DNA of 64,000 nucleotides from Euptelea pleiosperma (GCA_035048495.1 CM068541.1:15569929-15633928); one strand, 5' to 3'. Shown: positions 36,315-47,689, counted from the first letter of the stretch. Notes: generated by a model from the sequence alone, not told the origin. Program-made: numbers and translations.

Positions 36315-39300
36315 CATGACCCAAGAGAAAATAAGACCCTCGATCTCCAAAATGAGAGCTTCTAACGAGGAACATCTCCCCTCAAAGACCCTGTTATTCC
36401 GCTCTCTCCAGATACCCCAAACTATAGCCAGAGGGACAAGGATCTATAACTTTCTCCCAAGGTCCCCAAAAGCCTTGCAGCGTCATGCAAGAAGCAGATC
36501 TCTGAATGACATAGGAACAGCCCAACTGAATCCAGACTCTCCACAAAACTTGGACCAACTCGACCAAGCCACTTTGCAATGCAGGAAAAGATGATCACAA
36601 GACTCACCACTCTCAAAACACATGGAACAATGGTCGATCACTCCAATACCTCTCTTCCACAGCAAGTCCATGGTCTGGACTCTGCCTCGGATCACACACC
36701 AAGCAAAGAATTGCACTTTAGAAGGGGCCCTGTTACTCCACACCCCGGCTATTGGGAAGATCTCGGGCTCCCCATCATCTAAAGCCTCATAAAAAGAGCG
36801 TACAAAGAATTTGCCTTTGCTGTCATGCTTCCACCATCTGATATCTTCCAGTTGGCTAAAAATAGGATAATCCCCAACTCTCAGTAGAAGGTTTGCCACG
36901 TGACGTTTCTCCATCATTGAGGCTCCTCCTAAATCCGAAATCCCAGGCTGGTATAGCATCACCTGTAACCTGCATCTCACTAACAGTGGCCAATTTCTTT
37001 CTAGAGATAGAATAAGTTCACGGAAATCAGATTCTAGCCTGGACTCAGAACACCAAATGTCTTTCCAAAATAGCAATTTATTCCCTTTCCCTACATTGAA
37101 GACGACCCCTTCTTCAAATTTTTGCAACCCTCTCATAATCCCCCTCCAAACTCCACACCCGTATGTGCCTCTAGGAAGCCTACTGACTCAGCCCGCCACA
37201 CTCTCACCATATATCCTGAAAATCACTCTATGCCACAAGCTATCTTTCTCAGAGCTAAAACGCCACAGCCATTTGCCTCTGAACGCTTCGCGCATGCTCC
37301 TAAGCTTCCTAATACCCAAATCACCTTTTTCTTTAGAATTAGTGATAAGCTTCCATCCGACAAGGCACAGCTTCTGACCTTCCCCATTCCCACTCCACAA
37401 AAAGTTTCGCATTATTTTGACAATCCTCTTTTCCACACTAGCAGGCATAGCAAAGAGAGACATGTAGTACAATGGCAAGCTAGAGAGGGTGCCTTTGATT
37501 AGCACCAGCCTACCCCCTTTGCATAGAAACTTGGCTTTCCATCTGGACAGCCGACTATCTAAACGCTTTAACACGGGGTCCCAAATCGCTTTGCTTCTAT
37601 AACTGGCCCCCAGAGGTAACCCGAGATACGTGCTGGGAAGGGAACCAATTTGGCATTGCATGATTGAGGCAACATCCTCCACCCCTTCAGCACCACCAAT
37701 CCCGAACACAACTGACTTTGCTAGATTGACATGAAGACTGGATACAGCCTCGAAGCAACAAAGCAAACCCCTAAGAAAGACCATCTCTGTCCTACCCCTT
37801 GTATGAAAAGAAGAGTATCATCAGCAAATTGAAGATGAGAGACAATCGGACCACTATCACCCATCCTGAAACTTGCTAGGCCACCAAACTCAATCGCTCT
37901 ACTCATCATCCTGCCTAAAGCCTCGACTGCTAGCACAAAAAGGAAAGGGGATAAAGGATCACCTTGTCTTAAACCCCTAGAACTCTTAAAGAAGCCAGCA
38001 GGAGAACCGTTAATGAGGACAGAAAAAGTAGACATGGAGATGCATTTTCTAATCCAACCCCTCCATTTACCCCCGAAACCCATCCTAGCCATAATATAAT
38101 CCAAAAAATCCCAGTTCACATGATCAAAGGCTTTTTCCATATCCAACTTGTAGACATATCCGGGTCTATGCTCTTTGGTTCTAAAGTCGATGCATTCATT
38201 CGCTACAAGAACACTATCCAAAATCTGTCTACCCGGAACGAAAGCACTTTGTTCGGGTGAGACAGCCAAGGCAAGGACACTACGAATTCTAAGAGCTAGG
38301 ACCTTAGCTATGATTTTGTAAACGCTTGCGACGAGGCTGATTGGTCTGTATTCGGAGATATTCTTAGCTCTTTGCTTTTTAGGTATGATCATTATAAATG
38401 TGCAATTTGAACCCTGATCTAAAAAGTTGTATTCCTCAAAATCCTTCACCAAGTTCATGAAGTCTAGTCCTACAGTCTCCCAACAAGACTTATAAAAAGC
38501 CATCGTGAAACCGTCAGGGCCTGAAGCCTTGTCACCCTCCATAGAATGCAGAGCCCTAACCACCTCCTCCTCAGCAGTATGCCTCTCCAACAACTCATTG
38601 TGCTCCTCCCCAATCTATGTAAACTCAAGGCCATCAACCCTAGGTCTATAGGATATACTCTCTCGATACAACTCAACATAGAAAGCACTAACTCCACTCT
38701 TGATTTCTTCTTTATCCTTAAGCTCACGTTCTCCAATCTTTATGGAGTCCAAAGAGTTGACCCTTTTTCTTGCATTCGCCATTCGATGAAAGAATTTGGT
38801 ATTGTAGTCCTCTTCTTTTAACCATTTACTCTAGACCTTTGCTTCTAGCGAATCTCTTCTAACCTAAGAATAGATTGAGGTTCCTCTCTAAGGCTGCTTC
38901 TTCTACCCCTATTCTCTGAGCTAATGATCTCATCCTCCTCTTTATCCAATGCAAGAATATTATCCAAGAGCCTGTCCTTCAACCGTTCCATTTTTTCGAG
39001 TTCAATATTACTCCATGATTTGATTTTTGTCTTGAGATAGCTCAGTTTCTTTCTAAACCTCACGCCCGGCCTTCCATCAACCTCCGCCTCCCCCCACCAT
39101 TCTTTAACTTTCTCGCAAAAACTCGTCACTTTTAGCCACATATTGTCGAATTTAAAAGGCCAGGGTCTAGAGGATTCACCCCCCATCTGAAGCAGAATGG
39201 GAGAGTGATCCGATGCTGGTCTCAGCAAGATGGATTGCCCTACATCAGGAAATAGATCCTCCCAAGAATCAGAGACCAAGAATCGATCTATCCTGCTCAT

Positions 39301-39891
39301 AACCACTCTCTCTTGGTTATTTGTCCATATAAATCTACCCCCGTGGAACAGGAGGTCAACCAAAGAATGAGTCCCCACAAAATCTCCGAAATCTCTCATG
39401 CTTCTTGTGACTCTAGTAACTCTACTACCCCCCTTCTTCTCGTCACTGAATCTGATGACATTGAAGTCCCCACAAACACACCAATGACCCTCCCATATGC
39501 CCCTAATATCAGACAATTCTTCCCACAACTGCTTCCTTTCTCCCCTAGAGTTTGGACCATTCCCCGAGATAATCAAAGAAGATCTAGAGGCTCCAAGACA
39601 ACAACGGATAGAAACTGAGAAAGCTCCTGTTAGACTGTCCATCACTTCCACAACAAGATTGTCCCTCAATAATAAAATACCACTTGATGAACCGATTGTC
39701 GGGAGGTGACACCAACCGCAATCCCTATTGATCGAAAGATCGAAAGCTAACCGATCGTCAAACTTCTCTATTTTAGTCTCTTGGATGATAACGATATTAC
39801 ATTTCCACTTCTGAATTAAACTTTTCACATGAATTCTACGATCCTTAGAATTCAAGCCTCGAACATTCCAAGAAAGGATATTAAGCTTCAT
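36315..39891 (-). pseudogene. LINE (L1-type) ORF2: endonuclease, reverse transcriptase, zf-RVT
   Basis: Reads on the minus strand. From 39891 the exo/endo/phosphatase domain shows LSWNVRGLN, IIQETK, WCVCGDFNVI and ASDHSPI. The RT from 38593 shows DKASGPDGFTMAFY, IPKKQRAKNISEYRPISL, DMEKAFDHVNW, GLRQGDPLSPFLF and the active-site LQFADDTLLF. A stop or frame change near 38845-38600 and another at about 37780 split the frame. It then continues with SLPSTYLGLPLG and, from 37136, the zf-RVT part with FVRSFYEAL, APSKVQFFAWCV and GESCDHLFLHC. A second frame change and a stop near 36480-36390 break the tail, and the 3' end and poly-A are missing, cut off by a MITE arm. Non-functional as it stands, but much of ORF2 is well kept. 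Confidence 0.92.
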
Positions 39892-39984
39892 GGATAATCT
39901 TAGGTGTCCTCCCTCTTCTGTTGCTAACTGGCTCACCAGTCTCTATATCCCTAAGATCCAAACTTATCCTACGTAATTCCCTGT

Positions 39985-42065
39985 CTAATCTAGAAGCACT
40001 GTGAGGTGGCAGATCCCACCCTCCCTTACCAAGGGACTCCCACACAATTCCTGACTACAGTTCTCTAGGGTATCGGGCTCCAGCATATCAATATCGCATC
40101 CAGGTAGGACAACACGGTTAGTGTCGAGATAACGTGTGACCTCCCGAGTTGCCCCTACTTGACTCTCACTACCCTGACCTCTACTGACAATCGACACCAA
40201 AAGCTCAAGAGCCTCTTTATCGCGACCCTCCCAAGTAAGCCCTAGACTTAAACCAATGCTCTGGATGTGACGCTTAAGGCAAGACGATGGATGTAACCTG
40301 ATTTCTTCCTCCTTTCTCAAAATATCAGGTTTGCTCAATTCCAAACTATTCCTAGGAAATAGACTTACTGTCTCATTATGCATATTGTTCAAGGCAGCTT
40401 CTGGGCCTGCGCCATACACTATCACCGTCGAAGTAACCTGAGAATCCTCAAATACTGATCGAGCACCCCTAGGCAGAATCTGAGTTCCGTGATCAAAGAA
40501 ATTGGATAAAGCTAGTGTAAGAGAAGTAGGATATGCAGAAGAAGATGGGGTACCAGCAAAGCATACCTGTTTAGGGGGTCGAGAGTGGGGGATATACCCA
40601 ATCGAGGACAACTGGTTGGGATCACATGAATGGCTAGCATGCGGCTCAGAAATTTCTGCTACTGCTTTCTCAAAGGCGGTAGATGAAGTTGGGCCTGTAG
40701 TCAATCTCAGATGAGCTGAGGTGCTTGCTACATTGGCCCCTTCTACATAGTGCTTACCTTTCCTTCGTGTCGCTCCAAGGTTAAGAGATGAGTTTGCGAT
40801 GACCTGTTCAACTTGATGGTGAATGACATTCTCCTGAGAACAAATCCACCCCTCCCTATTGGTCTGACTGTCATGTAATTGTGTAAGACCTTGGTCAATA
40901 GCACCCTCCACTCCTACTGCAACCCCATTGTCGGTGTCAAAGCAAGAAAGAGTATGTGGAGGATGACTATTCTTTGTCATGCCTGCTGCGTCATCCATAC
41001 CCACTACAACATTGTCTATCTATGTGAGATTCACTACAGAGAGTGAATTAAAGGTCGACCCAAGAGAGACCGACTTAGGGAATGTACTCATATGCCTTCT
41101 ACCAACTGTATAACTGGGCTTTGGGGCCTTGAGGGGGGATTTCAGTTTAATCCACAGTGGTTGTTGAGATTGTGGGCGTGAAGGAGAATCTGGCATGAGC
41201 CCAACAGGAGCATTTGGGTTGATAGGGTCGATGACAATGGAAATCAATTCATGGGAATTGGTAGGTGTCGAATTCACACACGTACCTTCGCCGTCGTCTT
41301 TGGGAAAGTGCCTTGATAGAGAGCATTCGGTTTTATCTTGGCTCATTCCTTCGGGTTCGTTAAAAACTTTATGAACGTTAAAAACTTAATGCGTCTGACA
41401 TATATTCCTGCTTTCCATGCATGGCCTTGTCCCAGCCGATGGTTAGGCACTTGCCTTGATGGGGATATAGCTGGCGTGTCATAAGCTTTGTGCGTGACTA
41501 TGCTGGTGAGAGACGTGCTAGGTTCGTAGTTAGGGAGCTGCACATGATCCTTGCTTGGACATGGCATCTGGCTTAAGGATGTGCCAGATGACATGGCTGC
41601 TTGGTTATCATCGTTGATTATTTAAATGTCTAAGTTCTGGCCTACATTCAAAAGAAGATGCTCAACTTCTGGCGTAGGTACCGGCGATGTAGGGTTTGAC
41701 GAATGAGGCATGTCTGTCATGCTGGTAGTCGGGGCGTACAATGTTGATTGGAAAGATAGCTGCTCACATAGTTGCTCACCAGACTCTAGTCTATGATAGG
41801 AGTCCATTTGTAGGGTAGAATCATTCCTCCTATCACCCTTCACCACGTCAGCCCAGTTCTTAACACTTCCTGTGAGAGAAGTTACTGTTGTCTTCTCCGG
41901 CGAAGGCCAAAAGTTTTTGGTGGGTTTGGGTTGAACTCCGGCAAAATAAGCCCCAACAGACGACTTCTTTACTGCACCCAGTTCTTCTAGATAAATGACA
42001 AATTGATCTTTTCCACACTTGAGGATGGCTTGAGATGGAAGCATTTGATCTCTATTAGTAATCAT
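39985..42065 (-). pseudogene. LINE ORF1 (DUF4283-type) remnant, 5'-truncated
   Basis: Four consecutive minus-strand frames (42065-41622, 41594-41343, 41346-41020, 41004-39985) split by stops and shifts. The first begins inside ORF1: LPSQAILKCGKDQFVIYLEE matches LPTQLILKCEGRKFVVLLEE of the LINE at 50.9 kb. KNWADVVKGD also corresponds to TSWVEVTRGD there. The N-terminal DUF4283 core is missing because a Helitron-like repeat begins at about 42066. ORF1 proteins of plant L1 elements bind RNA. It precedes ORF2 in the usual order. Confidence 0.82.
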
Positions 42066-42225
42066 TATCTAATAATATCTATATAACAAATCAGCTCAGT
42101 TGTCTCCCCCTCTCATAGGCTTCACATATAGATGGCTGAGATCTTATCCACAATTAGATGGTGGATCTCAGCCACTCACACCCAATTTGGGCAAATGCTT
42201 TAGCCACCCACTAGTTAAGTAACAA
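42066..42225. repeat. Helitron-like repeat piece
   Basis: CTATATAACAAATCAGC, GTTGTCTCCCCCTCTCATAGG, GGCTGAGATCTTATCC and CACACCCAATTTGGGCAAA words match 20640-20800 and 47280-47420. It ends at ACCCACTAG, T following, at about 42213. Confidence 0.5.
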
Positions 42226-42750
42226 ACTATAGTGTTGTTTGGACGCTTGTAGATACTTATGACATGTTTACAGGTTCAGTCTTTCCAACAAACTTTTTGA
42301 GTAAAAAGTTAAGAAAAATTGGGTTGTACCGGGCCTACCCCTATCAGGGGCGTTACATGAGATCTTTAAAATGTTGGGATGGGGCCTGGGCATTTATCCA
42401 GCCGTGGGTTGGATCTGGGCCAGATATTTCAAGGCCTATTTTGGGCCTGGGCAAGGCTAATAGGGTCTGGGATCCTTTTGGGACTCAGCACATCCCTAGC
42501 TAGGGCTAAAACATCTATTTTTGTTGTACAATTCAAACGTCTAAATCTTCTTTTTTCCAGCATTGGGCCATCACTTATATTGAAAAAAACAAAAAAAATG
42601 AGGGACAGAGAGATACCTAATATTAGGAAGATAACTAATATGCTTTCCTTGCAGGGTCTGTCTTTTATCTTTTTGTGACTGATCTTCGTCAATTTGTTGA
42701 GAACTCCAACTTGAGGTCGAACGAGGAGGAGATTGAATTTAGAAAAAAAA
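42226..42750 (+). promoter_or_regulatory. 5' region of the DUF247 gene with GC-rich repeat and possible leader intron acceptor
   Basis: GGGCCTGGGCA-type words at 42380-42480 belong to the dispersed GC-rich repeat that also precedes the DUF247 pseudogene at 46.4 kb. CTTTCCTTGCAG at about 42642-42653, after a T-rich stretch, could be the acceptor of a 5' leader intron, as is common in plants; no donor is proposed. TTGAATTTAGAAAAAAAA directly before the ATG is shared with 46440. Confidence 0.4.
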
Positions 42751-44052
42751 ATGGCACACAGTAGTAATAATGTATCACAGCACAACATTCAACCACAGCA
42801 AGATCATGCTTCCATTGAAATTAGAGAGCTACACAACGATTTGGTTTCTTCAATGGATAAAAAGCTCGAGGCTACCTCTAAGTTTCACTCTAAGTGTTGT
42901 ATCTATAGAGTTCCAGACATACTTCGCTCAGTAAATAAAAAGGCCTATGTGCCACAGGCTGTATCAATTGGCCCTTTCCACTACGACAAAGATAATCTTC
43001 AAGCTATGGAAGAGCAGAAATGGCAGTACGTAAAGTCCTTCCTCGAAAGAAGTCCATTGAGCTTAGAGGATTATGTGAATGCAATAAAGGGGTTGGAAGA
43101 AAGAGCTCGTAATTGCTATGCAGAAACCATCAACCTTAGTAGTAATGAATTTGTAAAAATGATGATAGTTGATGGTTGCTTCATAATCGAGTTCCTTATA
43201 CTGTATGCAAAGAAGGAGATGAGAGACAACGATGACCCGGTATTCAATACAAATTGGATGCTCCCGACTCTGAAGCGTGATCTAATATTACTGGAAAACC
43301 TACTTCCCTTCTTTATTCTTGAGTGTCTATTCAGCCACCATGCCCAGGACCCTTACGAAGAATCTGCAAGATTCGTCACTGAGTTTGCCATTCCTTTCTT
43401 TGGTGATATGATAGATCAAGAAATGAATTATAACATCAGAGGCAAACATTTACTTGATTTGTTATTAAATTGTCTCCTACACTTTACAAAGTTTGATGGT
43501 ACAGGAGAACGACATCTTATACATTGTGCAAAGGAGCTACATCAGGCTGGAATCAAGTTCAAAAAGGGGAAGTCTAATCATAGTTTGGACATAACTTTCA
43601 ATAACGGGGTAATGGAACTGCCGCATTTGATAGTTCAAGATTGGACAGAATCTTTCTTTCGAAATCTCATTGCCTTCGAGCAATGTCATAGTGGTTGTAC
43701 TACTCTTGTTACATCTTATGCCTTTTTCATGGATAGCCTCGTAAACGACTCAAAGGATGTAGAAGTTCTTTGCAATTCTGAAATATTGGATAATTGGTTG
43801 GGCAAGGAAGAAGATATATCTCGTCTCTTTAACGAACTTTGCCTAGAGGTTTCCTTAGATGACTTCTATTACTCTGCTGTTTGCGAGCAAGTGGATGCAT
43901 ACTACAAAACCAAGTGGCATGTGTGGAAGGCGACTTTGAAGCGTGATTATTTCCACAATCCGTGGACGATCATTTCATTTGTTGCTGCCATTGTTCTCCT
44001 CGTTTTGACTTTTACACAGACTTTGTTTTCAATACTTTCGTACTCGCCTTAA
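42751..44052 (+). CDS. DUF247 / UPF0481 family protein, intact, 433 aa
   Basis: A single exon from ATG at 42751 to TAA, with no break. I chose this ATG because the frame upstream holds no other and the site is conserved in the pseudogene at 46.4 kb. Family marks in order: CCIYRVPDILRSVNKKAYVP and QAVSIGPFHY (about residues 47-80), the EEQKWQYVKSFL segment, VKMMIVDGCFIIEFLI, LKRDLILLENLLPFFILE, VMELPHLIVQDWTESFFRNLIAFEQC, and a C-terminal transmembrane helix after NPWTIISFVAAIVLLVLTF (about 409-428). Length is typical for the family. DUF247 proteins are plant-specific, probably membrane anchored by this C-terminal helix; some act in self-incompatibility or defence in other species, but a role cannot be assigned here. 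Two broken relatives lie at 29618 and 46455. Confidence 0.95.
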   Translation: MAHSSNNVSQHNIQPQQDHASIEIRELHNDLVSSMDKKLEATSKFHSKCCIYRVPDILRSVNKKAYVPQAVSIGPFHYDKDNLQAMEEQKWQYVKSFLERSPLSLEDYVNAIKGLEERARNCYAETINLSSNEFVKMMIVDGCFIIEFLILYAKKEMRDNDDPVFNTNWMLPTLKRDLILLENLLPFFILECLFSHHAQDPYEESARFVTEFAIPFFGDMIDQEMNYNIRGKHLLDLLLNCLLHFTKFDGTGERHLIHCAKELHQAGIKFKKGKSNHSLDITFNNGVMELPHLIVQDWTESFFRNLIAFEQCHSGCTTLVTSYAFFMDSLVNDSKDVEVLCNSEILDNWLGKEEDISRLFNELCLEVSLDDFYYSAVCEQVDAYYKTKWHVWKATLKRDYFHNPWTIISFVAAIVLLVLTFTQTLFSILSYSP

Positions 44053-44285
44053 TATTCCTAAATCTCTCTTATTAGTTGTATTTTACCCTTCGATTATGAG
44101 CATATTGCTTTGACTCCTAAGAGTTTAGTTGCTTGATAGCGCAAATATTTCAGAGTTACTATCTGTGTGTAACGGAGATATAGATTCCCACCATCATGAT
44201 TTATTTGTCTTTTTTATTTTATTTTATTATTATTATTATGTTTGTGGCTGTGTTGTGCGTTTGTTTGGATAATCCATGAGATATA
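44053..44285. other. 3' flank of the DUF247 gene
   Basis: Aligns with the 3' flank of the pseudogene at 30001-30170. It probably includes the 3' UTR; no polyadenylation signal is pinned down. Confidence 0.6.
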
Positions 44286-44393
44286 TTTTTTTTTTTGGTA
44301 GTTAAGATATCAGTAACTCGGTGAAGGCGGGTTTTGAACCCAGGTCAATGGTATCATCATCCACTAACTTTACCAACTGAGCAAGCTGTCACC
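44286..44393 (-). mobile_element. tRNA-derived SINE
   Basis: On the minus strand a tRNA-like head starts GGTGACAGCTTGCTCAGTTGG (A-box like GCTCAGTTGGTAAAG) and has the B box GGGTTCAAAACCC. A short body CCGAGTTACTGATATC and an A run (44286-44296) follow. About 108 bp. The spacing of A and B boxes fits an RNA polymerase III promoter. It does not fold as an ordinary tRNA, so SINE rather than tRNA gene. The corresponding place in the paralogous flank (about 30150) lacks it. Confidence 0.7.
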
Positions 44394-44465
44394 TTCTATA
44401 GATTATTCTTATCACATGAGATTATTTTTGGATAATCCATTTATTTTGTCTGATCTTTTGATATA

Positions 44466-44706
44466 ATCAGTCTCCAAGGACCCCCTTTTTGTGACTCTCT
44501 CAGGAGTCGTACACTCAGTCGTGGATTATGAGAATCCAATGGTTGTTGAGCGATGGGAAAAAGTGATAATGCCAGCTCAGCGATATCAACCAGCTTTGGA
44601 TTCTCAGAATTCACGGCCGAGCACACGACTCTCAAGAGGGGTCACAAAAATGAGGTCCCCTGAGGCCGACCCTTTAATATATAATTCTGCAATAACCAAG
44701 GTTTAG
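44466..44706. mobile_element. Foldback MITE in DUF247 3' flank
   Basis: TCTCCAAGGACCCCCTTTTTG...GACTCTC and GAGAGTCGTGTGCTCGG.../CAAAAATGAGGTCCCCTGAGG (right arm) are inverted around GGAAAAAGTGATAATGCCAG. The paralogous flank at about 30230 reads from TTTTGATATATAAT into AGAGCATAATAGTGAC without it. About 240 bp; precise ends uncertain. Confidence 0.65.
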
Positions 44707-44793
44707 AGAGCATAATAGTGACATATAACTACCATTATTTCACTATTAAGTTATAATTGTCATTTTAACTCTACCAAATGTTTCATTATTAAT

Positions 44794-44960
44794 GGGGTGT
44801 TTGGATCGTCATTTTTAGACTTGGAAAAGTCATTTTTTTTTCCACAAAAAAGAGTTTTTTTTTTAAATTTCCATAAAATTATATTTTTTCAGCCAAAAAG
44901 TATTTTTATAAAAATAACTGAATGTGATTTTTCAAGTAAAAAAAGTTTTTCTTTTAAACT
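44794..44960. mobile_element. Probable MITE starting GGGGTGTTTGGATCGTC
   Basis: After ATTATTAAT the intact gene flank switches to GGGGTGTTTGGATCG then A/T runs, while the pseudogene flank goes on with CCTTATATATTATAGGG at about 30337. GTGTTTGGAT termini occur in hAT-like MITEs. Right end not found. Confidence 0.4.
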
Positions 44961-45428
44961 TTGCAAGCTCAATGAACATAATAAACACAGAAACCCTACT
45001 CCTAGTCTCCTACCTCTCCCCATCTATATCTCATCGAATCAGGTCCGGACCTAAGAACCATGATTTGATAGGCTATTGGATCGAGTCTGGATAATCAAGC
45101 CCAATCCGATCCGATCTGATCTTGATCCATTGACACTCGTAATCCATTTACTTTTCCTCAACACACTAAATGTTTTCATGGTGCAGGACCCCATCTTAAA
45201 CCATGGTTGTGGAGCTACAATCCAGAGCTATTGTGAGGTTTTCTTTACACACGAAGGTTCACATGGTCAATCCAGACCGTCCATATGATAGTCAACCCTC
45301 TGGATTAGTCATGCGGATGATGCAACACAATTGAATTTTAATATTTTTTCTATAAGAAAAAAGCAAAACAAACATGCATCTTTTTTTGTCACGTGGTGAG
45401 ATGTGGGATAACAGTGAGCCCTTTGGTC
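44961..45428. other. No recognisable gene
   Basis: Contains a TCCGATCCGATCTGATC type repeat. No gene or MITE ends. Confidence 0.4.
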
Positions 45429-45834
45429 CAGAAAAATTTTAGATGCAGAGGACTTTGGATACAGTCAATGCAGAGGGCACTCGTGGCCCTACATAGCTCA
45501 CTTTTTTGGGCCTACTAACCTCATGGATGATTAGCCCACCCCTTGGTTGATATACATACCAAAAATCAGTTTGATTGATAATTTCTAGCTGTTAGATTAA
45601 GTACCCAAAAAATATGCAAAAAATGCTTGAATCCAACAGCTAGAATTAATACTAAAAAGTGCTTAAAATCTATGGCTACAGAAAACCAATCAAACTGATT
45701 TTCGGTATGGATATCTACCAAGGGGTGGGCTAAACATCCATGCGATTAGTGGGCCCCAAGAATTGAGCTATGTTGGGCCCTTAGAGCCCTCAGCATCGAC
45801 TTCATCCAAAGTTGAGGCATCTAAAATTTTTCCC
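45429..45834. repeat. Foldback MITE, CATCCAT core, AAAAATTTTAGATGC ends (family F5)
   Basis: The left arm GAAAAATTTTAGATGC, GACTTTGGAT, CCTACATAGCTC and the right arm (reversed) GGGAAAAATTTTAGATGC, AACTTTGGAT, CCAACATAGCTC pair. The inner part has ATGGATGATTAGCCCACCC and GGGTGGGCTAAACATCCATG. Flanks CCCTTTGG and CCCTTTGTT may be a worn target duplication. Confidence 0.7.
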
Positions 45835-45884
45835 TTTGTTTCCTTTTAACTCAGTTACATGTGTAAAGAAATCTCCGCCACCAC

Positions 45885-46220
45885 TACTGAGAATAGTTCA
45901 GGATTGTAGCTCTAGGAAACCCTTCTAGGAGTAAAACTCAGACTGAGGAAACCTTGGATAATGCTGCTATGCATAAATCACCAAAATAATATGTGGTGGG
46001 GTCCACAACATTTCTGGAATATTTTCCTGTCAAATCTGTGGGTCCTACACCTACATGTGGTGGTGATTATTGCTCTCGACACCTTTTGCTGGCTTATTAC
46101 GCAACTAAATCTTTGATGACGGATATTGGTGCTTTTTTCATGGGTTGATTTTTGACCAAGCGATTTGGGTACTCAGTGGTCTCTAAGAATGTGCCACGTG
46201 GCCCACAGAAACAGCCGTCC
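45885..46220. repeat. Composite repeat with ACCACCACAT-type hairpin, copy 2
   Basis: Matches 35951-36310 in order and words (CTAGGAAACCC, ACTGAGGAAACCTTGG, TACATGTGGTGGTGATTATT, GACGGATATTGGTG). It ends in an F1-type arm, TAAGAATGTGCCACGTGGCC. Confidence 0.65.
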
Positions 46221-46309
46221 ATCGTCAAACATTTATTGATTTCCTAACATGAGAAATCCTAAGGCTTTGATCAAGATTAGGCACACATATGTGGATCATA
46301 ATTGTGCCG

Positions 46310-46440
46310 CATACCTAGGGTTGCAAATGGGCCGGGCATGCTTGATGGGATTTGAGGCCCAACATGCTTTGTGCTTTGGGCTAAGAATTTCAAGTCTGTG
46401 GGCTAAGCCTGGTCCTGGGCGCCTATATAGAAGTAAGGCT
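46310..46440. repeat. GC-rich dispersed repeat upstream of DUF247 pseudogene
   Basis: TAGGGTTGCAAATGGGCCGGG and CCTGGTCCTGGGCGCC words. The same class of repeat precedes the intact DUF247 gene at about 42.4 kb. Confidence 0.5.
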
Positions 46441-46454
46441 TGAATTTAGAAAAA

Positions 46455-46861
46455 AATGGCAAAAAGTAGTAATAATGTATCGGAGCACAACATCCAACAA
46501 GAGCAAGACCATGCTTCCATTGAAATAAGATATGTAGACCACTATTTGGTCTCTTTCATCAATAATAAGCTTGAGGCTATCTCTAGATTATCTTGAGTGT
46601 TGTATCTCAAGAGTTCCCAATGATCTTCGTGCAATAAATGAAAAGGCCTATGTGCCCTAGATTGTCGTCTCACTCGGCCCTTTCCACCACAGCAAAAAAA
46701 TTCTACAAGCTATGGAAGAGCATAAGTGGCACTAGGTAAAGTCCTTCCTCGATCAAAGTTCAAACTTCGAGGCTTATGTGAATGCCGTAAAGGGGTTGGA
46801 AGAAAGAGCTTGTATATGCTACGCAAAAAACATCAATTTAGTATCAAGACAAAAAAGTACT
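46455..46861 (+). pseudogene. DUF247 (UPF0481) pseudogene, N-terminal third
   Basis: The start ATGGCAAAAAGTAGTAATAATG and the 15 bases before it match the intact gene. Translation MAKSSNNVSEHNIQ...QDHASIEIRYVDHYLV...NKLEAIS is followed by a frame change, then stops in the segment matching CCIYRVPDILR and VSIGPFHY. Homology continues through VNAVKGLEERACICYAKNIN to about 46861, where a MITE end begins. Two thirds of the gene are missing. Confidence 0.9.
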
Positions 46862-46864
46862 CTT

Positions 46865-47240
46865 AGGGCATCTCCAACGGCTATCCATAGCTATTCTCAC
46901 ATTTGGCTAACAATCAGCCCTTTTTATCGATGGAGAGCTTTAACAAAAAATGTTGTCTCTGTCAGCTTGTTCAAAATAGAGAAGAAATCAAACCAAAATT
47001 GTCACACCCTAGATTTTCACTACACAAATCTCAAGGTGCGCGCCGCGTATTCAAGATACGCAAGGCAATCTCACTCATTCGTCTAATCGGAGTTATAAAA
47101 ATCAGAGTATATTTTTTATTTTTAAATGCGGAAGTACGAACATACCTAACAAAAGAATATATCGGAACTATAAATATATAACAAATGAATTATCCAATTA
47201 TATGACAAGATACAACTAAAATCATTCTAAGTGTTATCAT
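46865..47240. repeat. MITE left end (GGGCATCTCCAACG) and unassigned sequence
   Basis: TAGGGCATCTCCAACGGCTATCC at 46864 is a PIF/Harbinger-type terminus like that at 18159, breaking the DUF247 pseudogene. No right terminus is found before 47240. The 46778-47086 frame mixes pseudogene and this repeat and is not a gene. Confidence 0.5.
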
Positions 47241-47269
47241 AATCTAGACAACAAAACAGGATAAGGATA

Positions 47270-47430
47270 ATTGTCTTATCTCTTATCTTATCTTATCCTG
47301 TTTCAACAAAGAGTGGCTGAGATCTTATCCTCGAAATGGATGGTAGATCTCAGCCACTAACACCCAATTTTGGCCAACGCTCTGTCAAATAGTGCCTTGG
47401 GCACAAGCCACCCACTATCTATATAACAAA
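47270..47430 (+). repeat. Helitron-like repeat piece
   Basis: GAGTGGCTGAGATCTTATCC, CACCCAATTTTGGCCAA and AGTGCCTTGGGCACAAGCC words, as in 20640-20800. Confidence 0.5.
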
Positions 47431-47689
47431 ACATGGAAGTTGTCTAATCTTATATCTTATCCAACTTCATAAGATAAAGAGTGGTTGAGATCAAATCCAT
47501 CTTATGTTGGACGGTCGTATTTCAACTACTAACTCCCACTCATATATTCACCTCATGTTATGATTTTTGGGAAAATCTGAAATTTCATTATACAGACTTG
47601 GATTTGGTGTACATCCACCAAATATGTGCCAAACATAAATAGGGTTCATGGGATCAAAAGTAAAAAGATTTGGTGTACGCTATGAATAG

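Noticed and set aside
44286..44393. A tRNA gene on the minus strand
   Set aside because: A and B boxes are present but the acceptor and anticodon stems do not pair properly, and an A run follows. A SINE is the better reading.
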